From: Psychrobacter glacincola
GTDB taxonomy: Bacteria; Pseudomonadota; Gammaproteobacteria; Pseudomonadales; Moraxellaceae
Direction of reading: 5' to 3'
DNA length: 64,000 nt
Assembly (NCBI GenBank): GCA_001411745.2
Contig: LIQB01000002.1
Coordinates: 125,892 to 189,891 of the forward strand
Shown here in pieces: positions 18,611 through 28,195 of the stretch. The translations under genes and the position numbers were made by a program. The notes under the pieces were generated by a model. The model ran no database searches, had not been told where the DNA came from, and saw nothing but the letters and a program-made list of their open reading frames with translations. Within the stretch, counting starts at the first letter, position 1. Every line of letters begins with the position of its first letter.

Positions 18611-18716
18611 GATGAATAGACCCTGTATAGTCAGTTAAAATGCTTTCAATATACGGTCTATTGATCTGGTTAAATATATACATATCTGCGTTCAAAAAGC
18701 CTATATCGAGATTATT

Positions 18717-19838
18717 ATGAGCTTAAAACCATCGGAAGCCGAGTCACCTACGCCTATTTCTCATCAGCCAGCGCCGTGTAGTAGCCGTGCTCGGGGTGCT
18801 GGCACGCTCATTAAAGACACCACTTCTGATGGTAATTCTCACTCTGTATTAGGCGGTTCTGCTAAGTCGATAACCAATAAAGACCAGCAACATTCCGCTT
18901 CATTGGTAACGGTATTAATTGCCGTTGGAGCCAACATTATCATTGCGATTGCCAAAACGGTTGCAGCATTTATGACGGGTTCTGCTTCTATGATCGCAGA
19001 GTCAGCGCATTCGTGGGCAGATGCAGGTAACGGTACTTTATTAATTGTCGCCGAGAAAAAGGCGATCAAACCTGCTGATGAAAGCCATCCCCTCGGCTAT
19101 GGCAAAGAAGCTTATGTCTGGTCGATGATTGCCGCTTTTGGTGTCTTTATGGCAGGTTCGATTGTCTCCATTTATACCGGTATCACCGAGTGGAATGCTG
19201 CGGAAAGCGAGACCAACTATACCATCGGTTTTATTGTATTGGCGATTGCGTTTGTGCTCGAAGGGTTTTCGTTAGGGCAAGCTTACTTACAAAGCAAAAA
19301 GCATGGTGAAGCGATAAATGTCAGCGCCATTGGCTATGTGGTCGATACGTCAAATCCAACTTTACGTGGTGTATTCTTTGAAGACTTGGCAGCTGTCATC
19401 GGCTTGGTTGTCGCTGCTGCTGCCATGGGTATGCATGCTTACACGGGACAGCCGTTTTGGGATGCGCTCGGCTCCATCATTGTCGGAATATTATTGGGTG
19501 CGGTAGCCATCTTTTTAATTAGCCGCAACCGTGACTTTTTGGTCGGTTATAAAGTATCAGAGAGGATACATGGCTATGCATTGAGCGAATTACTCAATCA
19601 TCCAGATATCGATAGTGTGTCGTACTTACATTTGGAGTGGGTGGGACCCAAAAAGATATTTATGGTGGCAGCAGTCGATATCGCTGGTAATCAAAAAGAA
19701 AAAGAGATTGCCCAAAAATTCGAAATTATTGAAAGTCAGTTCCGTGCCAATCCTTTATTTCAGGAAGCTATCCTGACATTATCTGTACCCAATGCTGAAA
19801 CTTTGAGCTTACCCAATAGTTATAATCAAGATGCCTGA
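18717..19838 (+). CDS. Cation diffusion facilitator family metal transporter
   Basis: A 373-residue CDF protein. After a hydrophilic N-terminal ~65 residues, TM1 and TM2 include SASMIAESAHSWADAGN, holding the metal-site HSxxD; then SHPLGYGKEAYVWSMIAAFG. TM5 carries FFEDLAAVIGL with the second metal-site Asp. A cytoplasmic C-terminal domain of about 90 residues follows. CDF proteins export Zn, Fe, Mn or similar divalent cations using protons. The motif spacing is like the SLC30A9-type subgroup, but the metal is uncertain. It ends 15 bases before the next gene, suggesting co-transcription. Confidence 0.9.
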   Translation: MSLKPSEAESPTPISHQPAPCSSRARGAGTLIKDTTSDGNSHSVLGGSAKSITNKDQQHSASLVTVLIAVGANIIIAIAKTVAAFMTGSASMIAESAHSWADAGNGTLLIVAEKKAIKPADESHPLGYGKEAYVWSMIAAFGVFMAGSIVSIYTGITEWNAAESETNYTIGFIVLAIAFVLEGFSLGQAYLQSKKHGEAINVSAIGYVVDTSNPTLRGVFFEDLAAVIGLVVAAAAMGMHAYTGQPFWDALGSIIVGILLGAVAIFLISRNRDFLVGYKVSERIHGYALSELLNHPDIDSVSYLHLEWVGPKKIFMVAAVDIAGNQKEKEIAQKFEIIESQFRANPLFQEAILTLSVPNAETLSLPNSYNQDA

Positions 19839-19853
19839 TAAAGAGAAACTAAC

Positions 19854-20561
19854 ATGAAACTAAGTCTTCAGTCTGCTATAGAGAGCCCTGTTGGGCGTTC
19901 AATCATGGTTCGCTCATTAAGTATGACCGTTATTACTATTAGCGCAGTAGCCAGTCTGACTCAAGCACAGGCTGAGCTGGTAATTCATAGTGAGCCTGCT
20001 CAACAGCAGAGTGTAAGCATCAATAGAATAAGTGCGAATAGCGCTTCTATTAACAATACCGCTTTTATGAATAATAATATCTCCCCAACAGATACGTCTA
20101 TCGTGAAGCTGATGGAAGTGATGCACATTGATGAGCAAATAGAATCTATCGTTAACGGGCAACAAGCGGCTATCGATGCTATCAATGTACAAACGCAAAA
20201 TCGTACTGAGTCAGTAGGTGATGGTAACTTAAATAAACGCCAACAGGCGCTACAAGAGCAGATTCAAAAAGTGCTGGGTCAATATGCCAAGATAATGACC
20301 AATACTATCGGCGATACCACTGACAAGCATACGTTGACGCAAGCATATATTAACGCGGCAAAAACTTACTATACGCAAGCGGAAGTTGATGCTCAAATTG
20401 ATTTTTATGATACGGTGATGGGTCAAAGTATCTTGTCGAAACAGCCACAGATTACAGCAGCATTTCTAAAGCAATCTTTGCCTGAGGATACCAGTGAGAC
20501 AGAGGCGCAGCTGGGTGAGCTTTTACCGCAGATGCAACAAATAATCCAAGGTGTTTTTTAA
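19854..20561 (+). CDS. Secreted DUF2059 family protein
   Basis: A 235-residue protein with an N-terminal signal peptide (hydrophobic core about residues 20-38, likely cleavage after AQA). The mature part has a variable Asn/Ser-rich stretch and then a helical DUF2059-type domain: MEVMHIDEQIESIVNGQQ and the C-terminal YYTQAEVDAQIDFYDTVMGQSIL. The domain is common in periplasmic proteins of unknown role. The start has AAGAGAAA upstream. An IS630-family element is inserted just after its stop codon, between the gene and a probable terminator at 21561. Confidence 0.82.
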   Translation: MKLSLQSAIESPVGRSIMVRSLSMTVITISAVASLTQAQAELVIHSEPAQQQSVSINRISANSASINNTAFMNNNISPTDTSIVKLMEVMHIDEQIESIVNGQQAAIDAINVQTQNRTESVGDGNLNKRQQALQEQIQKVLGQYAKIMTNTIGDTTDKHTLTQAYINAAKTYYTQAEVDAQIDFYDTVMGQSILSKQPQITAAFLKQSLPEDTSETEAQLGELLPQMQQIIQGVF

Positions 20562-20651
20562 CTGACAGCTAATAACTGATAATTTAGCTATAGTCAATCT
20601 TAGATAAAACCGATACAATATTTATAACTAATTCATTTAGTGAAACAAACG

Positions 20652-20990
20652 ATGACCTATTCAATCGACTTTCGCAAACAAGTGTTACGAAGCATTAAAG
20701 ACGGCATGACCATTAGAGAAGCAGCTAACTTTTATCAGCTTAGCACAAGCTCGATTCACAGCTGGCAGCAGAGCTTAGTTCCTAAAACCACCAGAAATAA
20801 AGCACCGACTAAAATATCAAATCAAGCCTTATTGAAAGATGTTGAGCAGCATCCAGACGATTATATGTACGAGCGAGCACGGCGTTTAGGCTGTAGTAAA
20901 TCAGGTATAGAAGCCGCATTAAAACGGCTAGGTATCAGTCAAAAAAAAGACCTTAGAACATCCAAAAGCTTGTTTGATAAAAAGAGCTAA
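20652..20990 (+). CDS. IS630-family transposase, N-terminal frame (helix-turn-helix)
   Basis: About 112 residues. FRKQVLRSIKDGMTIREAANFYQLSTSSIHSWQQ is the helix-turn-helix that binds the IS ends, followed by a second small helical domain ending RARRLGCSKSGIEAALKRLGIS. The natural continuation (KKKTLEHPKA) is in the +1 frame from a run of eight A at 20941-20948, so this frame reads on into 13 unrelated residues before stopping. The ATG at 20652 is preferred over GTG at 20640. The full enzyme needs slippage at the A-run, or this copy is inactivated by one extra A. Confidence 0.85.
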   Translation: MTYSIDFRKQVLRSIKDGMTIREAANFYQLSTSSIHSWQQSLVPKTTRNKAPTKISNQALLKDVEQHPDDYMYERARRLGCSKSGIEAALKRLGISQKKDLRTSKSLFDKKS

Positions 20991-21495
20991 GTATCTCAAT
21001 AATTTAAATGATTATATGACTCAAGGCTATCCCATCGTTTATATGGATGAAAGCGGTTTTGAAGCTGAAACTATCAGACCTTACGGATACTCACCGAGAG
21101 GCAAACCCTGTATCGACAGCTACAACTGGCAAGCAAAAAAGCGTACTAATGTCATCGGTGCTTTGTATAAAAAGATGCTATTTGCGCTTGATTACTTTGA
21201 ACAAAATATCAACAGCCATATATTTTATGACTGGTGCAAGTTCACGCTAATTCCAAGTCTCAAGACTAAATGCGTGATCGTTATGGATAATGCCCGCTTT
21301 CATAAGAGCACGCGTATTCAAAAACTACTGAACAGGCACGGTAATCGTATTCTATGGCTGCCACCCTACAGTCCTGATCTAAACCCCATTGAAAAAAAAT
21401 GGGCTCAAGCTAAGTTTCTACGCCAAGGGTGGATGGAGAATAATCTGCCTGAACTATTTTATGATATGGGCTGTTCCAGTTTTATTGTGGATTGA
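20974..21495 (+). CDS. IS630-family transposase, C-terminal frame (DDE catalytic domain)
   Basis: About 173 residues as an independent frame, but the family sequence continues upstream to the A-run at 20941 without a stop. The catalytic triad is visible: Asp in YMDESGF, Asp in VIVMDNARFHKS and Glu in DLNPIEKKWAQAK. Expression alone would need the weak TTG at 20974, so fusion to the upstream frame by slippage is the more natural reading. The reading is otherwise intact to the right inverted repeat. Confidence 0.85.
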   Translation: MIKRAKYLNNLNDYMTQGYPIVYMDESGFEAETIRPYGYSPRGKPCIDSYNWQAKKRTNVIGALYKKMLFALDYFEQNINSHIFYDWCKFTLIPSLKTKCVIVMDNARFHKSTRIQKLLNRHGNRILWLPPYSPDLNPIEKKWAQAKFLRQGWMENNLPELFYDMGCSSFIVD

Positions 21496-21560
21496 CTATA
21501 TTTTAAAGCCCGTTTCTGAGCGCGAATCTTAAAGTTATTACACATACATTAGTACACACA

Positions 21561-21590
21561 AAAAAGGTCACTATAAAAGTGACCTTTTTT
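21561..21590. terminator. Bidirectional intrinsic terminator
   Basis: An 11-bp stem (AAAAAGGTCAC / GTGACCTTTTT) with a 7-base loop. It serves dps on the minus strand and probably once ended the DUF2059 gene on the plus strand, before the IS inserted between them. Confidence 0.88.
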
Positions 21591-21638
21591 GCTGATATAG
21601 ACTGTCTTATTGATATGTCTGGTTTGAGTACAAAGATA

Positions 21639-22121
21639 TTATTTCTTTGGTGCATTGGCACCGATGAACCATGCATCTTTATCGACAGTACGGCTTATTT
21701 CCGTTAATAAGTCAGCGGTATCTTCGTCACCCGCATCACCAGCAGTATTAATCCCTTCACGCAATGATGCCGCAATGGTCTTATAACGATTGGTAAGCTC
21801 ACGAACATGCTGATCAACTTCAGTGATATCAGTAGGGTAAGTCTTTAAGATAGAGTCCTCAACGACGCGTTTAGAAATACCATTGGCTTTACCACCAAGG
21901 ATAACGATGCGTTCAGCAACCGTATCATAAGCTTCAGTCAAGCGACCATAAGTATCATCTAATAACTGATGAACACCGATAAAGCCAGTACCTTGCAAAT
22001 TCCAATGACATTGCTTACTGTCCATACTCAAATCAATGAGATTCGCTAGATTAGCGTTCAATAAGTCGATCATTTTCTTTGCGGTTGCGTCATCTATTCC
22101 ACTTGCGTAACGTTCTCTCAT
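21639..22121 (-). CDS. dps: Dps DNA-protecting ferritin-like protein
   Basis: A 160-residue Dps. The ferroxidase-site motif is clear: SKQCHWNLQGTGFIGVHQLLDDTYGRL, with His, Asp and Glu positions of the inter-subunit iron site. Helices through DEDTADLLTEISRTVDKDAWF complete the four-helix bundle. Dps dodecamers oxidise iron with peroxide and coat DNA in stress. The ATG at 22121 has GGAG six bases upstream. The upstream region shared with uvrB holds an inverted repeat that might be an operator. Confidence 0.95.
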   Translation of the reverse strand: MRERYASGIDDATAKKMIDLLNANLANLIDLSMDSKQCHWNLQGTGFIGVHQLLDDTYGRLTEAYDTVAERIVILGGKANGISKRVVEDSILKTYPTDITEVDQHVRELTNRYKTIAASLREGINTAGDAGDEDTADLLTEISRTVDKDAWFIGANAPKK

Positions 22122-22330
22122 GTTCTACTCCGTTATGTGTATTATTTTAATGAAAATCTCATTTGTTGTTATTGGTATCTTAGTAACCAACTACTTGCTG
22201 ATTCGTTATAAATAATAGCAGCTTAAATGAAGATTGAAAGCCTCAAGCGTTAGGCTTTATTAGGTGGTCGTGTAATGAGTTTGTTAATCATGAAAAGCTT
22301 TGTAAATTTAGTAGTTGCTGTGTGCGTTTT

Positions 22331-22361
22331 TTATAACGAAGGTACTATTTATTCGTTATAA
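22331..22361. promoter_or_regulatory. Inverted repeat in the dps/uvrB intergenic region, possible operator
   Basis: TTATAACGAA and TTCGTTATAA form a perfect 10-bp inverted repeat with an 11-base spacer. A third copy, ATTCGTTATAAATA, lies at 22201-22214 and matches 22351-22364 over 14 bases. The whole 371-base gap between the divergent genes holds nothing else I can identify. Repeated palindromic sites between two stress genes suggest a regulator, which I cannot name; they do not look like a LexA box. Confidence 0.45.
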
Positions 22362-22492
22362 ATAGGGCGCGTGACGTCATGTCTAGATGCTAATATTGTA
22401 AGAGAAGATGACAAGATAAAACCCTTAATTACCTTTAAAAACCCTAGCTTAGACCCCACATTGTTATAAACCTTCAGAAGAAGAAAGCCATT

Positions 22493-24604
22493 ATGCGAAT
22501 GCCTGAACCGCGCTCGTCGCGTCAGTTAAATCAATTGGCCACTCAGCTACAGGGCGAAGCTGAAATTAGTGGTGTCAATGCGTCTGGGACGCAAATATCA
22601 AGTCGTGCTTTTGAGATGGTCACCGAATTTGAGCCAGCAGGAGATCAACCCCAAGCGATTAAAAAGCTCGTCAACGGTATTAATTCTGGTATGGATGAGC
22701 AGTTACTTTTGGGAGTGACGGGCTCTGGTAAGACCTATACTATGGCAAAGGTCATCTCTGAGACGCAGCGTCCAACTATTATTATGGCTCATAACAAAAC
22801 GCTTGCCGCGCAGTTATATGGTGAATTTAAATCGTTCTTTCCAAATAACGCGGTTGAGTATTTCGTCAGCTATTATGACTATTATCAGCCGGAAGCCTAT
22901 GTCGCGGCAAGTGATACCTTTATCGAAAAAGACAGTGCCATCAACGATCATATCGATCAGATGCGTCTGTCAGCGACGCGAGCACTATTAGAGCGCCGTG
23001 ACGCGATTATTGTTGCCTCGGTATCGTGCATTTATGGTTTGGGTGATCCAGAAAGTTATTTAAAAATGCTGCTGCACGTCGTCGTTGGGGACAAAATCGA
23101 TCGCACTGCTACCATTAAGCGCCTCGTTGAAATGCAATATACGCGCAATGAGCTAGACTTTGGCCGCGGTACGTATCGGCTGCGTGGCGAGTTGTTAGAT
23201 ATTTATCCTGCTGAGTCTGAGCAGCTGGCGGTACGTGTGCATTTATTTGACAATGAAGTAGAGAAAATTACTTGGTTTGATCCATTAACAGGTAAAACGG
23301 TACGTAGCGTACCGCGTATTACTATTTATCCAAAATCGCACTATGTAACGCCGCGCAATAAACTAGAAGCTGCCAGTCATACCATCCGTGCTGAGCTAGA
23401 GCCACGCTTGGAGTATTTCCGTGACAATAATAAACTGATTGAAGCACAGCGTCTTAAAGAGCGTACCCAGTATGATCTTGAGATGATTCAACAGCTTGGC
23501 TACTGTAATGGTATCGAAAACTACTCGCAGCATCTCTCCGGTCGTCCATCAGGAGAAGCACCGCCGACCTTATTTGATTATATTCCAGAAGATGCACTGC
23601 TGTTCCTTGATGAGTCACATGTCACTGTTTCGCAAATCGGTGCAATGTATAAAGGCGATAGATCACGTAAAGAGAACTTAGTCAATTATGGTTTCCGTCT
23701 GCCAAGTGCTATGAATAATCGTCCGATGAAGTTTGAAGAGTGGGAGCGTATCAAGCCTAAGACTATTTATGTCAGTGCTACGCCTGCATTGTATGAGCTT
23801 GAACACAGCGAGCAAGTCGTTGAACAAGTCGTCCGTCCAACGGGTTTGATTGACCCTGAGATTGAGATTCGTCCTGTATTGACGCAGGTCGATGATGTGT
23901 TATCAGAGATTACCAAGCGCCGAGAAAAAGATGAGCGCGTGCTGATAACTACCTTGACCAAGCGCATGTCAGAGGATTTGACCAGTTATCTAAAAGAGTA
24001 CGACGTCAAAGTTGCTTATCTGCACTCGGACATCGATACCGTTGAGCGGATGCAAATCATTCATGAGTTGCGGACTGGTGTGCATGATGTACTGGTCGGT
24101 ATTAACCTATTGCGTGAAGGTTTAGATATGCCAGAAGTGTCATTGGTCGCAATATTTGATGCCGATAAAGAGGGCTTCTTGCGTTCTGAGCGTGCTTTGA
24201 TTCAGACCATTGGACGAGCCGCGCGTCACATCAACGGTAAAGCCATTCTGTATGCTGATCGCATCACTAATAGTATGCAAAAGGCGATAGACGAGACCGA
24301 TCGTCGCCGTGAAAAACAAGTGGCATTTAACCTTGAGCATAACATCACCCCAAAAGGCGCGCGTCGCAGTATCACGGATAAAATCGATACAGGTGACGAT
24401 CAGAATGCCAATGACAATCAAGTGATTCCAATCAAGAGCAATCTGCCTGATGTCGATATTAGCATCTTACGCAGTCCTGATTTGCTGGCGAAAGAAATCA
24501 ATCGTCTTGAAAAGCTTATGAAGCAGATGTCGCGTGACTTGAAATTTGAGGATGCAGCGAAAACGCGTGATAAAGTGCTAGAGTTAAAGGCGCATTTGAT
24601 CTAA
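22493..24604 (+). CDS. uvrB: UvrABC excinuclease subunit B
   Basis: A 703-residue UvrB. Helicase motifs are intact: GVTGSGKT (Walker A), the beta-hairpin [18 protein letters not shown] (Walker B), and [18 protein letters not shown] near the end of the helicase core. A C-terminal UVR motif ([25 protein letters not shown]) binds UvrC. UvrB verifies lesions during nucleotide excision repair. The conserved start ([17 protein letters not shown]) is reached only at about residue 40, so the N-terminus carries an extension of some 35 residues over E. coli UvrB; a purine-rich AGAAGAAAG supports the ATG at 22493. A terminator follows. Confidence 0.97.
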   Translation: MRMPEPRSSRQLNQLATQLQGEAEISGVNASGTQISSRAFEMVTEFEPAGDQPQAIKKLVNGINSGMDEQLLLGVTGSGKTYTMAKVISETQRPTIIMAHNKTLAAQLYGEFKSFFPNNAVEYFVSYYDYYQPEAYVAASDTFIEKDSAINDHIDQMRLSATRALLERRDAIIVASVSCIYGLGDPESYLKMLLHVVVGDKIDRTATIKRLVEMQYTRNELDFGRGTYRLRGELLDIYPAESEQLAVRVHLFDNEVEKITWFDPLTGKTVRSVPRITIYPKSHYVTPRNKLEAASHTIRAELEPRLEYFRDNNKLIEAQRLKERTQYDLEMIQQLGYCNGIENYSQHLSGRPSGEAPPTLFDYIPEDALLFLDESHVTVSQIGAMYKGDRSRKENLVNYGFRLPSAMNNRPMKFEEWERIKPKTIYVSATPALYELEHSEQVVEQVVRPTGLIDPEIEIRPVLTQVDDVLSEITKRREKDERVLITTLTKRMSEDLTSYLKEYDVKVAYLHSDIDTVERMQIIHELRTGVHDVLVGINLLREGLDMPEVSLVAIFDADKEGFLRSERALIQTIGRAARHINGKAILYADRITNSMQKAIDETDRRREKQVAFNLEHNITPKGARRSITDKIDTGDDQNANDNQVIPIKSNLPDVDISILRSPDLLAKEINRLEKLMKQMSRDLKFEDAAKTRDKVLELKAHLI

Positions 24605-24645
24605 GAGGTTATTTGAACTGCCGTTAATATCAGTTTGTATATAAC

Positions 24646-24683
24646 AAAAAGGTGAGTTGCTAATGGCGCAGCTCACCTTTTTT
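24646..24683 (+). terminator. Intrinsic terminator after uvrB
   Basis: AAAAAGGTGAG pairs with CTCACCTTTTTT, with an additional inner TGC/GCA pairing, followed by a T-run. Confidence 0.85.
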
Positions 24684-24843
24684 ATGGTCTTCTTATGACC
24701 AAGATAGCCTCGCTTTTGTTCGAGATTATTAATAACTAATAATTGGTCATATCAAAACTTGTGTTTATACCAAATGCCCCTTAATATGATATCAATAAGC
24801 AATATGAACTTATAACAACGGACGTTGAGGCACATAATCCATC

Positions 24844-25896
24844 ATGCAAAATAATAAATGCTTAGAATTAAATGCGAATGAAAACTCACTAGGTATGGCA
24901 GATTCTGCCAAACAAGCCATTATAGAGTCTTTAGGTGAGGGCTTTCGTTATCCAGATAATCCACGCGCGGCGCTCATTAGCAAAATTGCCACCATCCATG
25001 GTGTGGCAGAAAACCAAGTCTCCTTAGGCAATGGCTCGACTGAAAATATTCGAGCTACCTTACAAATGTTGCAAAACAAAGCATTGAAAGAGGGTAAGCA
25101 GTTTCAAATGGTGATTCCTGTGCCAACGTTTGATTGTGCAGAGATGTATGCAAATTCCATTGGCGTGCCTGTGGTCAAGATACCATTAACTGCTGAAAAC
25201 TATGATTATGATTTTGATGAATTACAAAAAGCAGCTGACGATTTTGATGGCATCAGCCTACTTTATATTTGCAATCCAAACAACCCAACTGGCATCATTA
25301 CATCAACGCAAAAGCTTAAAACTTGGATAAGTGATGCACCAGATAACCATTACTTTTTATTAGATCAAGCTTACTTGGAGTATGTGTCAGATCCAAGCTT
25401 TGAGAGCGGTATTGAGTGGGTGAAACAAGGGTTATCAGACAATCTTATTGTTATTCATACTTTCTCAAAGTTATGTGCCTTAGCCGGTATGCGAGTGGGC
25501 TACGCGGTTTCTAACCCGCAAGCAATCGAGGCTGTCGAAGCGTTTATGTCTATGGACAACACCAACTTGTCAGGTGCGGTTGCTGCTATTGCCACGCTAA
25601 ATGATACCAAGTTTTTAGCGCTAAGTTTGCGCAATACCAATCAGTCGCGCCAGATGATTGAGACAGTATTAGATGACCTTAGATTGCGTTATTTACCCTC
25701 ACAGACCAATTTTATTTTTCATGAGATAAAAGGTGATTTAAAAACTTATATCGATAGAATGCGCGACCATGGCATCAAGGTTGGTCGCGAGTTCCCACCT
25801 GTTACAGGTTTCAACCGTCTAACACTTGGAACGCCTGATGAGATGGCAGCATTTATTAAAGTATTAAAGCTGTTCCGTGAAAAAGGCTGGGTCTAA
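24844..25896 (+). CDS. HisC-like PLP-dependent aminotransferase, first of a tandem pair
   Basis: A 350-residue class I/II aminotransferase resembling histidinol-phosphate aminotransferase and threonine-phosphate decarboxylase. It shows ELNANENSLGM at the N-terminus, SLGNGSTENI, NPNNPTG, and the PLP lysine in HTFSKLCALAGMRVGY. The position that is usually DEAY reads DQAY here. A C-terminal FNRLTLGTPDEM holds the phosphate/carboxylate-binding Arg. No his genes are nearby, so the substrate is unknown. There is no signal peptide. A paralogue of the same length, about two-thirds identical by eye, follows at 26444, separated by a MITE-like repeat. Confidence 0.85.
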   Translation: MQNNKCLELNANENSLGMADSAKQAIIESLGEGFRYPDNPRAALISKIATIHGVAENQVSLGNGSTENIRATLQMLQNKALKEGKQFQMVIPVPTFDCAEMYANSIGVPVVKIPLTAENYDYDFDELQKAADDFDGISLLYICNPNNPTGIITSTQKLKTWISDAPDNHYFLLDQAYLEYVSDPSFESGIEWVKQGLSDNLIVIHTFSKLCALAGMRVGYAVSNPQAIEAVEAFMSMDNTNLSGAVAAIATLNDTKFLALSLRNTNQSRQMIETVLDDLRLRYLPSQTNFIFHEIKGDLKTYIDRMRDHGIKVGREFPPVTGFNRLTLGTPDEMAAFIKVLKLFREKGWV

Positions 25897-25947
25897 GTAG
25901 TGCATTAAAAAATTGCTAATTTGAAATATCGATAAACTAGCAAGACT

Positions 25948-26120
25948 AGGGTGTGTCCTTAATTCAGTCGATTACTTTCTAAATGGGCTAAAAATAGCTA
26001 AATTTTGCCAAACATCGTCAAATAGCTTCTTAATATCTCGATATTATTTGCGCTACTTTCCTTGTTTAACGGCAATTTATCTCATGTTTATCACCATTTT
26101 TAAAATGAGGACACGGCCTA
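25948..26120 (+). repeat. MITE-like repeat, copy A (~173 bp)
   Basis: Terminal inverted repeats (AGGGTGTGTCCT at left, complement of AGGACACGGCCT at right) enclose about 150 non-coding bases. It is highly similar to copies at 33215-33387 (inverted) and 56431-56602. CT and AG flank the element, so the borders read CTAG. It lies between the first aminotransferase gene and its likely terminator. Confidence 0.85.
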
Positions 26121-26151
26121 GTATTAGCAAAAATGTTAAGAATTTCACAAA

Positions 26152-26182
26152 GTGAGTTGCCTATAGGGTGGCTCTTTTTTAT
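26152..26182 (+). terminator. Probable intrinsic terminator displaced from the first aminotransferase gene
   Basis: GAGTTGCC pairs with GGTGGCTC (several G-T pairs) followed by TTTTTTATTT. A related AGTTGCCTA sequence follows the second paralogue near 27535, which suggests the terminator belonged to the duplicated unit before the repeat inserted. Confidence 0.5.
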
Positions 26183-26443
26183 TTAACGGATACTATCAAT
26201 AAGTGAGCATCTTACTCATAACATCTGCTAACGAGTTTCATCGCTCAGAGCGCTTGTAATCAGGGTAAATGCCACTTACCATAACCATTATTATCCGAAT
26301 GCATCTCACCATCCATATATAAACCCTACTAAATAATCAGAGTAGCAAAAAAGACGAGCGCAAGTGCTACGTCCGCTGGCTGAGCGAGTTTGACATTGTT
26401 CATCGCAAATTTGGTATGGGTATCAATTAGGCGTATTACTATT

Positions 26444-27496
26444 GTGCTTACCAATTCATTAATAGAATTAAACTCTAACGAAAACTCATTGGGCATGGCA
26501 AACTCTGCCAAAAAAGCGGTTATCGATGCTTTAGATATCGGCTTTCGTTATCCAGATGACCAGCGTGCAGCTTTAATCACTAAAGTTGCGAAAATTAATG
26601 ACGTGACTGAAAGTCAAATATCTCTAGGTAGCGGCTCCAGTGAGAATATCCGCACCGTCGTACAAATGCTGCAAAACAAAGCGTTAAGAGAAGGCAGAAA
26701 CTTCCAAGTAATTGTGCCGCACCCAACCTTTGCTTATGCGGAATTATATGCAACCTCTATCAATGTGCCGGTGGTAAAAGTAGCACTGATGCCTGAAAGC
26801 TATTCTTTTGATTTACAAAATATGCAAAAAGTGGCTAATGATTTTGATGGTATAAGCTTGTTTTATCTCTGCAATCCCAACAATCCAACAGCGACGATTA
26901 CTGACACAGATGAGTTAAAATCGTGGATAGGAACAGCACCAGACCATCATTATTTCTTGCTAGATGAAGCCTACTCAGAATATGTCACTGACCCAAGTTT
27001 TGAGAGTGGGATTGCGTGGATAAGAGAGCAGCGCTCAGACAATATTATCGTGGTTCGGACTTTCTCCAAACTGTGTGCGCTAGCGGGTATGCGTGTCGGC
27101 TATGCAGTTGCCAGTCCGCAAATGATCACTGAGCTAGAGGCGTTTATCTCAGTGGATAACACCAATCTGTCTGGTGCTGTCGCCGCGATAGCAACCTTGA
27201 ATGATGAGGCGTTTTTGGCGTTGAGTTTGCATACTGCCAATCAATCGCGTCAGCTGGTTGAGCAGACATTGGATGAGCTTGGTCTACGCTACTTACCATC
27301 ACAAGCCAGCTTTATATTTCACGAAATCAAAGGCGATGTACAAACCTATATCGATAGAATGTGCGACCATGGCATCGCTGTTGGTCGCGAGTTTGCGCCT
27401 ATCACTGGCTTTAATCGCTTGACGCTTGGCAGACCTGATGAGATGGCAGCGTTTGTTGAGGTGTTGAAATCGTTTCGTGAGAAAGGCTGGGTGTGA
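26444..27496 (+). CDS. HisC-like PLP-dependent aminotransferase, second of a tandem pair
   Basis: From the GTG at 26444 the product has 350 residues, exactly the length of the paralogue at 24844, and the two align end to end without gaps by eye. This is why I reject the longer frame from TTG at 26390. Motifs: ELNSNENSLGM, SLGSGSSENI, NPNNPTA, LLDEAYSEYV, and the PLP lysine in RTFSKLCALAGMRVGY. Compared with the first copy it restores Glu in DEAY but has Ala instead of Gly in NPNNPTG. The substitutions suggest the two may prefer different substrates. No pathway neighbour helps to name one. Confidence 0.83.
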   Translation: MLTNSLIELNSNENSLGMANSAKKAVIDALDIGFRYPDDQRAALITKVAKINDVTESQISLGSGSSENIRTVVQMLQNKALREGRNFQVIVPHPTFAYAELYATSINVPVVKVALMPESYSFDLQNMQKVANDFDGISLFYLCNPNNPTATITDTDELKSWIGTAPDHHYFLLDEAYSEYVTDPSFESGIAWIREQRSDNIIVVRTFSKLCALAGMRVGYAVASPQMITELEAFISVDNTNLSGAVAAIATLNDEAFLALSLHTANQSRQLVEQTLDELGLRYLPSQASFIFHEIKGDVQTYIDRMCDHGIAVGREFAPITGFNRLTLGRPDEMAAFVEVLKSFREKGWV

Positions 27497-27773
27497 TTAA
27501 GCCAGATAGAGTAGTTTCATCATTAGAAAAGGGGAGTTGCCTAGTTTGCCATTTCCTTTGTTTATTGCAATAGGATAAAGAAGCCACAGCTAACATTCTA
27601 TTTTTACCAACATCAAACGCAGTTTTACATATCCTGTCTTAAAAAATATCACGTCATCTTATAGTATTTATTTATAAGGCACGAACTAACAAGCATGCAG
27701 TCGAATGCTTGGTAATAGTCATAAAATCAGGCGTGCTAACGTATATTATAATTTTAAGGTCAAGGATATATCC

Positions 27774-28151
27774 ATGTTTGATATCAAATCATTTTTTAAG
27801 AGAGAAGTAGAAAAAAAACTCATCAATGTAGACGATTATATTTTTATGCCTGAGCGAGTAGAGATGGAGCTAGAGGGCGGAGTATTAAATTGTGTACTCA
27901 ACAGTGATGGTCGAGTCGATATTTTTTATAGTAAGCAAGGCGTGACAGAGGTCGGCTCGGCATCACGTAAGCATCCCTTTACGGCATTCGAAACTGAACT
28001 ATATCATGGCGTTTATGATGACGTTATTAATGATTTGATCAAAGAAGTAGACAAGATTATTGATGGCTCTTCTAAGTATTTTAGCCGCAGTAAAATACTG
28101 CCCTTTACAGCAGCTTTGTCACAGAATCCAGTTGACAAAAACAAGTTCTAA
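27774..28151 (+). CDS. Hypothetical protein
   Basis: A 125-residue protein starting MFDIKSFFKREVEKKL. I do not recognise a family. It has no signal peptide or TM segment, is rich in acidic residues and aromatic beta-like segments, and ends in a basic, disordered-looking tail. The ATG at 27774 has CAAGGA about eight bases upstream, so I prefer it to the tracked start at 27705. It is followed by a strong terminator, so it is a stand-alone gene. Confidence 0.7.
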   Translation: MFDIKSFFKREVEKKLINVDDYIFMPERVEMELEGGVLNCVLNSDGRVDIFYSKQGVTEVGSASRKHPFTAFETELYHGVYDDVINDLIKEVDKIIDGSSKYFSRSKILPFTAALSQNPVDKNKF

Positions 28152-28195
28152 GCCAAGTTAATAAGATAAGTGGATGGTACAAAGACTTAGCAATA

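Larger units (their letters stand above)
20591..21498 (+). mobile_element. IS630-family insertion sequence, 908 bp
   Basis: Imperfect terminal inverted repeats of about 20 bases start TAGTCAATC at both ends and share ATAAAAC further in. A TA dinucleotide flanks each side (20589-20590 and 21499-21500), the target-site duplication expected for IS630/Tc1-type elements. Two overlapping frames inside encode the transposase. The stop codon of the second frame lies inside the right inverted repeat. Confidence 0.9.

Noticed and set aside
22364-22384. AGGGCGCGTGACGTCATG as another remnant of the MITE ends.
   Set aside because: Only the first seven or eight bases match; this is within chance for such a short motif.
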